64,000 nucleotides of DNA. Source: Ophioderma brevispina (Eukaryota > Echinodermata > Ophiuroidea > Amphilepidida > Ophiodermatidae). How positions within the stretch are numbered: position 1 is the first letter of the stretch; every line of letters begins with the position of its first letter. A program made the position numbers and the translations under genes. This document shows, piece by piece, positions 57,907 through 64,000 of this stretch. Under the pieces are notes generated by a model. It had not been told where the DNA came from. It made no database searches and saw nothing but the letters and a program-made list of their open reading frames with translations. The DNA lies in assembly GCA_023653785.1 (NCBI GenBank), contig JAMKCH010012615.1, positions 1-64,000 of the forward strand, written 5' to 3'.

Positions 57907-58583
57907 ATGGCAGCAAACACCAACAAAGCATTAATAATATCTGATGCTACCAGCGAACAATCACGTTCACCCTCAGGAATATCAAGTGATTTTGTCATGA
58001 TAGAGCGAGAACAGTCGGGTGATGATGGTGATGAAGTGTTCAGATCACAAAGCCCCATGTCTGCTAGTTTGTCTCTTGACTCCCACAGTGACGATGAGCC
58101 GAGATCGCGTAACAGACCCAAGAAAAGAAAAGGAAGCCGAAGACGAATCAACAGTCCTCATGCCTTGCGCAGACTTCTGACTCCCCGTTCATCCAAAGAA
58201 AAGTTGGAAGTTGATCCTGCGACAGCCTCACAGCTAAAACCTACAGGAACCATAGGACGCATGTTTGGCAAGCTCACGCGGGGAAATTCGGCCAAAGCCA
58301 ATAAATACCGCTACAGCCGAGAGATGAGAGATGTCACTAGGAGAGGTTCAAAGGGACCATCGTCATTAACTGACAGTGAATTGTCACTGATGTCATTGGT
58401 GGAGTCTGAATCCAAGGCGGTAACAGCACCAAGTGATGGGAAACCACCACCAAAAGTGACAAGAAAAACAAGTCGACCGACTCTAGAGACATCAGATATT
58501 GTAGTACATCCCCGTTATGATTTACAAGTGCAGGCTAAGCGCAAGATATCGGAGCATCAAGTTAGATGCCTTGTACAGACAAG
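57907..58583 (+). CDS. Intact 3' part of a long exon, unrecognised basic/Ser-rich protein
   Basis: The open frame encodes a Ser/Asp-rich start (SRSPSGISSDFVMIEREQSG), a basic cluster RPKKRKGSRRR that could serve as a nuclear localisation signal, then TGTIGRMFGKLTRGNSAKAN, SELSLMSLVESES and HPRYDLQVQAKRKISEHQVR. It ends at a consensus donor AAG|GTACGT (intron from 58584), with two bases of a codon left over. A stop sits directly before the ATG at 57907, but the upstream sequence also looks coding, so this ATG is probably internal. No domain family was recognised. The open frame past 58583 (VLAWTFYYN) is intron. Confidence 0.7.
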
Positions 58584-59614
58584 GTACGTACTAGCATGGA
58601 CATTTTATTATAATTAGTCAATGGTTTATTTGAATATCTTAAAATTTGTCTGTTAACTTCATTAAACCCTACCAAAGCATGCCATCTGCTGAATGGAAAA
58701 AAGATCATAAGGGCGACAGTTGTCTTGTACTATATTTACCAGGTATTGTAAAAGAGATTAAAATAAGAAAGATAATCCAGCATTTGGCTCGGTCCACCTT
58801 TAGCTCCCTCATCGAATCTAGTCACTGCCTTCAAATGAAAGTGAAAAGGCATGGAACTGGATTTAGAGATGCTAGACAATACTTCGAAGTTCCCAAAAAT
58901 CCCAAAATAGAGGTTATTGTTGGTTGAACTGTTAACCCAATCCTGATGAAAAATCCTGATTTTGGTATATAATTTTCTTTTTCCAACTCCATTGAAAAAA
59001 AAAAAACTTCACTGTACATTACAAAAAAAAAAAAAAATATATGTAAATAATGGACGACGACAAGATTGTAAATGGCTTATGGTAACACCCATGACCTGCC
59101 CCGCATCAAAGCACCCAAATTGGTTTTTGGTTTGCAGTCTGTATTCTTGTAAAGTTTTTGATTCATTTAGCGAGTTGCTATATTGAATGAGCCGGATACC
59201 TTCATCGGAAGTTGTTGCCTTTTAGTTATTCATTATGCACCACAACTTGTTGTGATGAGTTAGCAAAATAGATGTGGCCCCATAAATTTCACTGGAATGT
59301 GTGACCCAGACTGACAATTCATATTTTCACTAGCCAAAGGGGCAATTTATCTGTCTGGGCCCTGGTATTGTGAGAATACAAAACCAGTTGTCAGTTTCTA
59401 TAACCCTGTGTCAGTGAACTTTGAAATGGTCCCTGGGACACAGTTGCCATTGGAGCTATTTCATGGTTAATTGATCAAAGATGAGGCATACTGTAGCCTT
59501 TGACCTAGTTTAATGCAGGTATACCATGAAACAAATTTTGTATGTACCCATCAATGCGCCCTTGGTTTCAAGAGCAAGTTACCCCCATGAAGTCAGACTG
59601 AACTGCAATGAAGT

Positions 59615-59830
59615 CACAGAGTGAGTTTTGCCCCCTAATTTTTTTCTTGCCCCCCCCTAGTTCCCCCCCCCCCCCGACCGAAAGAAAAATGAGTGATTTT
59701 TGGCAAAATTAGGGAATTTGGGGCCAAAAATCAGCCATTTTGGGCCAAAATTGGTTAAAAATCTAAAAATATTTGATACTTTCCCCCAAAAAAGTTCTTC
59801 CCCCCCCCCGGGCGGATGGATGGGGGGGGG
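59615..59830. repeat. Dispersed repeat, copy 2 (partner 35545-35812)
   Basis: Same ordered blocks as at 35545: 'ccccctaatttttttcttg', C runs, 'gaaaaatgagtgatttttgg', 'gggccaaaattggttaaaaa' and 'atatttgatact'. It is followed by a GGCGGATGGATGGGGG duplication at about 59810-59850. Confidence 0.75.
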
Positions 59831-60659
59831 GGGAGAGGCGGATGGATGGGGGAGGCGGAGGGCAGCAAAAGCATTGATCCACTCTATATACTAAACTGAT
59901 TACTATGAACTTGTAAAAAGCTAATGCGAAAGGCAGGCTTTTTAAAATATTTTTTATTGCTTTTTTGTGCCCACTTTTTTCATTCACGGCCGAATTTGCC
60001 TTCTTTTCGGAAAATTTAAAACAACAACTGCTAATTGACAAATGCACTAAAGAGACCAATTTTAAACAAAATGCATGTGGTCTTCTAGACAACTTTTTTT
60101 CTTATCCTGGCCTATTGCTGTATACATCTTTTTGGATAGGTTACAATATTCTGAGCTCATTTGCATATTTTTTTTTTAATTTATTGATCCGCTCTACAGA
60201 CCAAACCGATTCAGTTAATGAACTTCCAACGTGGAATGGTGATAGAACCCGACAAGGTCATGTGCCTGTTAATACTTTTTGCAAGTTTATGAATATTGAT
60301 GAGCTCATTTGCATAATTTGTCAAAAAGATGTGGATTAAACCACAGTTGTGGGGCCTCTTAGTTGCACACCGCGTAATTGTTTAACGATAGTACAATTTT
60401 GAGAATGACAGTCAGTTTTCCAATCTAAAAAGTGAATAAAACAATATACCTTTGTTAGGTTCAAAACATGGCAAATTTATCAGAATTCATCGTCTGTTTC
60501 ATATGATATTGAGACACCTTTCCTTCAATACTTTTCAAAGTAATGTCAGTGTGTTTGTAAGCAAAATTGTACTATAGTTAAAAATAGGACTGTTGTATTT
60601 AATTTACAATTTCTAGTTTAATTTATGATTTGTAAGTAACTCATAAGGATGCAGGCATA

Positions 60660-61548
60660 CAGTGTGGTCCAAAAAAAGTTTACACTTTTATATCTGCAAA
60701 TCTCTCAAAAGTGGGTGGACATATCACAATTTTTTGAAGATATTTATTAACTACAATATCTTGTTATAACCTGGTGAAAACGGTATTCAAAACAAAGCTC
60801 AAATAACAAAATGGCGGCCATATAGCGAAAAATGGTCAAAACCCACTTGCACACACGTAAGTCTATGGGACGACCATTTATGGTTAACAGAAATCAATAC
60901 CATTGAGTGAACTGGAGGTCTACTCACTTAACAAACTACTGAACACCCTTCAAGTTTGTGTGAAGTGTTTACCGTTTGAAAATGAATGAGAGAATATCTC
61001 AACCGTGAAACTGAACTTGAAATGCCTATTTACATAATAATTAAGTTGATTTCAATTGGGGAGCATTTTAAATTGAAAGATACATGCATGTTTTTCTTGT
61101 CATGACTGATCGAGACTCTGCTTGTACATTTTAGAAGTTTGCATGGTTTGAGGCAAGATCACAAAGAAGAAATATTGCAGCCGTTTTATTTTTAAATTTA
61201 TAAGAGAAACTTGTAATAATTCGAGGTGTCTTAATTCGTACCTTTGTGGTTATTATTAAATACCAAATCCCATAACGGGGTGCATTGTTCAATGTGTGTG
61301 TATCAATTTTGGATATAATTCGTGACCACCAACAGAGTGATAGACTTACGTGTGTGCAAAGTGGTTTTTGACCTTTTTTCTCTAGATGGCGGCCATTTTG
61401 TCATTTCAGCTTTGTTTTCAACGCCGTTTTCACCAGATTCCAACAAGATATTATAGTTAATAAATCCCTTCAAACTATTTTGATATGTCTACCCACTTTT
61501 GAGAAATTTGCAGATGAAAAAGTGGAAACTTTTTTTTGGACCACTCTG
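60660..61548. mobile_element. Tc1/mariner-type non-autonomous element, 889 bp
   Basis: Flanked by TA at 60658-60659 and 61549-61550. The left end CAGTGTGGTCCAAAAAAAGT is mirrored by ACTTTTTTTTGGACCACTCTG at the right, with one mismatch. The arms extend about 210 bp and include TGGCGGCCAT and ACACACGTAAGTCTAT in inverted orientation. The central ~450 bp has no transposase frame. TA target and CAGTGTGGTCC-type ends fit Tc1/mariner. Confidence 0.92.
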
Positions 61549-61593
61549 TATTTACTTCTTTGCTATTGTTCATTCAAATTTTTACGCCACTGG

Positions 61594-61770
61594 GTCCACC
61601 CCAACTTGACTTGTGATAGAATCCTTGAACCAGAACATACCCGCCTCACAGAAAACCAGGTCCACCCCAACTTGACTTGTGATAGAATCCTTGAACCAGA
61701 ACATACCTGCCTTGCAGAAAACCAGGTGTGCCCAACTTGACTTGTGATAGAATCCTTGAACCAGAACACA
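61594..61770 (+). repeat. 66-bp tandem repeat, 2.7 units
   Basis: Units start at 61594, 61660 and 61726 with 'gtccaccccaacttgacttg' or a degenerate form. They continue 'tgatagaatccttgaaccag'. The 66-base period keeps the frame, so it reads as a 22-residue peptide repeat (NLTCDRILEPEH). No start, splice sites or neighbours support translation. It abuts the mariner-type element. Confidence 0.92.
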
Positions 61771-61988
61771 TCAATTACTTGCTAAAATATATTCTTTCTG
61801 CCTGTAATGAATATGTAGTCCAATTTGGGGATCTCAGGGTTCTTGATGCTTTCTCTAATCATAACCTGCCTGCATCATTAACAAACAAACATGTTAAACA
61901 TCTTAATACAGTTGTGTGAAAGTCTCATTTATTATGACAAAACCAAAATAAAACATCAATGGCAACACAGATTTTACAACTGATTCAG

Positions 61989-62519
61989 ATTATTAGGCCA
62001 ATGGAAGTGGATTCTTAGTTTCCTGTTGGAGGTTTTTAAGAGGTGACGAGGTCGGATTTCATTATTCATTGTTTACTGTCATTTCATTATTATTATTAAT
62101 TTCATTATTTCATACTAAATGCACTACTACCCTTATACATAAAAAGTTTACAAGTGCCTAATTACCAAAACACAGGTATTTGCAGGTTATTTCTTTATAA
62201 GTTTAAAAATCAGTTCAAGCAATTTTTGCCACCGAGTAAATGATGACACGTGGGGACAAATTTGGAGGATTCATTATTTATGGTATACTGTGACATCCTC
62301 CCAAGGGAATTGCTTAAAAGACAGGAAGGGATGCTTGAATATTTTGAGCAACTGAAATATTTTTTAATTTCAAGTTTTCCATTCGACAAACCTCAAAAAA
62401 TTCAAAAATTCATCAACACGAAACAATTTTCACAAATATGAAATTTTGCCACAGGCGGCAAATCTGATGCTCGCTCCAACAGGAAACTAAGAATCAATTT
62501 CCCTTGGCCCTTAATAATC
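61989..62519. mobile_element. Foldback element with ~46-bp arms
   Basis: The left arm ends 'gattcttagtttcctgttgg' (62010-62030) and the right arm begins 'ccaacaggaaactaagaatc'. Outer pairing reaches 'ttaNggccaatgg' and 'ccNttggcccttaa'. TTA or TTAA may be the target. The loop of about 430 bp is AT-rich with ATT repeats and has only a chance 63-codon frame. Confidence 0.8.
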
Positions 62520-62527
62520 AACAACCT

Positions 62528-62888
62528 GAAGATGCAATTTTGGGTGATTCCATTAACTTCTGTTTCATTCATGTTTCTCTACTATCTTTGAGCAAAGCTT
62601 ATTCAACAAATTTTGTTGATTCTAATTTTGCAGTTTTGTGAATATGAGCACTTTGGTTGGTTTTTTCCCACGGTCCCATAGGCCACTGTGCTGTCCCTTT
62701 TTGTCGCGTTTAGAGACGAAAATAAAAATTGTCAAATTGTTTCTTACATAATTCGGCTGAATTTGCACATAACATAAGTGCACCTGGGTTTGCTAAGGCT
62801 AACGGTTCAAGATGATATAAAATTTCTTCAACAACCTTTTTAGGTTAAGTCGGGGATGAGGTTGTGGATCATGAAATTCCCGCTTCAC
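62528..62888. mobile_element. Degenerate relative of the 48939 TTAA element
   Basis: Shares 'gagcaaagcttattcaNcaaa', 'cccacggtcccataggccac', 'tgtgctgt', 'gatgatataaaa', 'gtcggggNNgNggttNtgg' and 'catgaaatt' with the copy at 48939-49251, in the same order. The termini are decayed and no TTAA is readable at the ends. Confidence 0.7.
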
Positions 62889-63344
62889 TAACCCTGTGGA
62901 CATTTTATTGTTATGAACTTTCATGTGGAGTTTTTGCATGCCTCATATGGCACAGATCCAAAGTATATTTGTTCTGTTTTTTAACAGGGGTATACGATTC
63001 TTGCATGTCCCTACTTATCTCAGTTGTCAAATTTGTGTCCGGCACACTCTGCTTAAATTAGTTCAAAATAAGAGACAATTTGAAATGGGTCAAACAGCCT
63101 CTGTGTATTAAAATAAAAATTAAGGGGTTTTCAAGTGGTGTCCGCACACCAAATCCGACCCACCAACCAGCCCAAATGCCTGAAAACATACCAAAAATTC
63201 AGAAAACATCAAGTGGTAATTGGTTCTCAAACATAAACTTTCAATCTGTTGACCCTTTTTGTCCATGTGCAAATAATAGTTAGTTGAGAAGCCCTTATTA
63301 AATACTTCTGATTTATTCCTCCATTTTGTATTTTCATTTACCAG

Positions 63345-63440
63345 TGTTGATCACGACAAGCAACCAGCCATTGGTAAGTTTGTGCGGGTTACTATGACGA
63401 TGACGAGAGCATACTCAGGTGGACTTGTCATACCAGGGAG
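63345..63440 (+). CDS. Second exon of the unrecognised gene (96 bp)
   Basis: Bounded by an acceptor 'ttttcatttaccag' and a donor GGGAG|GTAAGA. One base completes the split codon from 58583 (Ser). The frame then reads VDHDKQPAIGKFVRVTMTMT and RAYSGGLVIPGR, leaving two bases, the same phase as it entered. Of the three frames only this one is open, and it is the phase the upstream exon requires. The protein family is unknown. The following exons lie beyond the window. Confidence 0.7.
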
Positions 63441-64000
63441 GTAAGAAATGTCACTTATTTGAAGATTTCCCTACAGTGGTCTAATCCCCATTTGCAATAT
63501 TGATGTGGACTGTATCATTGTATTTTCACCTTTCAACATTGAAAATGACAGGGGTGGGGAAGGAGGCTTATGTTTAGCATATATTTCAAACTAGGCCATT
63601 CCAAGACATGGCCAACACGGCGGCATGGTGACCCCTTAATTTGCCCTTTAAGTGACCTTGACCCCTGTAACTTGACCAATATGTCAGTCACAAATGTCAT
63701 TAAATGTATTTTAAACGTGTTAACAACGTTTTGAGGAACGTTATCATTGAATTTCAACTAAATCCAAGAATTCCAGGGATTTGACCTTTGCACCCTATAA
63801 CGTGACCCCCTGGGTCCACAAATAGGTCAACTGTTATTGTTCTGTTTAACGATATCACGAGGATTTATTCCTGTCAAATTCAGTTCATCGGAGCTTGTTT
63901 GTAAATTTTGACTTTGACCTGACCTTTGACCTGTGGGGGTCGCGACTATCATAGACATCTTCTACTATAATGTAACATCACTGTAGTAATAAACGGGCTT
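63441..64000. other. Start of the next intron, GACC-rich
   Basis: Contains several TGACCTTGACC and GACCTTTGACC words between about 63640 and 63930, like the GGTCA-rich repeats elsewhere. No exon is recognised before the window ends. Confidence 0.45.

Larger units (their letters stand above)
58584..63344 (+). other. Intron of 4.76 kb carrying several mobile elements
   Basis: Inferred from the donor GTACGT at 58584 and the acceptor 'ttttcatttaccag' at 63331-63344, which join in frame. It contains the dispersed repeat at 59615-59810, the mariner-type element, the 66-bp tandem repeat and the foldback element listed separately. It also has A runs near 58990-59035. The frames inside it (for example 58646-58927) show no recognised domain. 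Confidence 0.6.

Noticed and set aside
61480..61740. 86-codon frame with a 22-residue peptide repeat
   Set aside because: Begins inside the mariner-type terminal repeat and continues into the 66-bp tandem repeat. No splice sites or homologous pattern.

Overview
This window looks like nuclear DNA of a marine invertebrate, probably a deuterostome. An echinoderm, hemichordate or cephalochordate is the best guess and an echinoderm is favoured, but this is inference. The DNA is AT-rich and gene-poor. It has GT-AG introns, an AATAAA polyadenylation signal, LINE and Ty3/gypsy relics and dense inverted-repeat DNA transposons. It also carries GGTCA-rich repeat DNA of a kind common in marine invertebrates. 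A Ty3/gypsy relic with integrase upstream of reverse transcriptase (GMR1-like) supports a deuterostome. No rRNA gene, intact tRNA gene, CRISPR array or prokaryotic operon was seen.

Layout. 1-2.2 kb: a broken LINE with a TTAA-flanked inverted-repeat element inside it. 2.2-8.2 kb: a broken tandem repeat split by a 1.06-kb GGTCA-rich element, GACTCG-repeat patches and two inverted-repeat elements. 8.15-17.1 kb: two long copies of one repeat unit. One copy contains a mariner-type insertion whose empty site is preserved in the other copy, plus a second insertion. 18.4-23.3 kb: several non-autonomous elements and a 48-base A run. 24.8-33.1 kb: a decayed GMR1-like retrotransposon read as gag, protease, integrase, then the start of the RT region, itself split by about 3 kb of other repeats. 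33-38 kb: low-information sequence and small repeats.

38.06-38.72 kb (minus strand): the most complete gene, a secreted Cys-rich protein ending in five 11-residue Trp repeats, with one apparent frameshift. 40-57 kb: hairpin elements, a 1.5-1.6 kb tandem duplication, many TTAA-flanked elements, a hAT-type element with an exact 8-bp target duplication, and a tandem array of nuclear-receptor DR1-like sites. 57.03-63.44 kb (plus strand): two exons of an unrecognised gene that runs off the right edge. Its 4.76-kb intron holds a large mariner-type element, a 66-bp tandem repeat and a foldback element.

Two themes run through the window. At least eight elements are flanked by TTAA, the piggyBac-type target, and several share subterminal sequence. 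In addition, many disruptions and differences between duplicate copies are single-base indels. This suggests uncorrected long-read sequence at least as much as real decay, so frameshifts in host genes here should not be read as pseudogenisation without read support.
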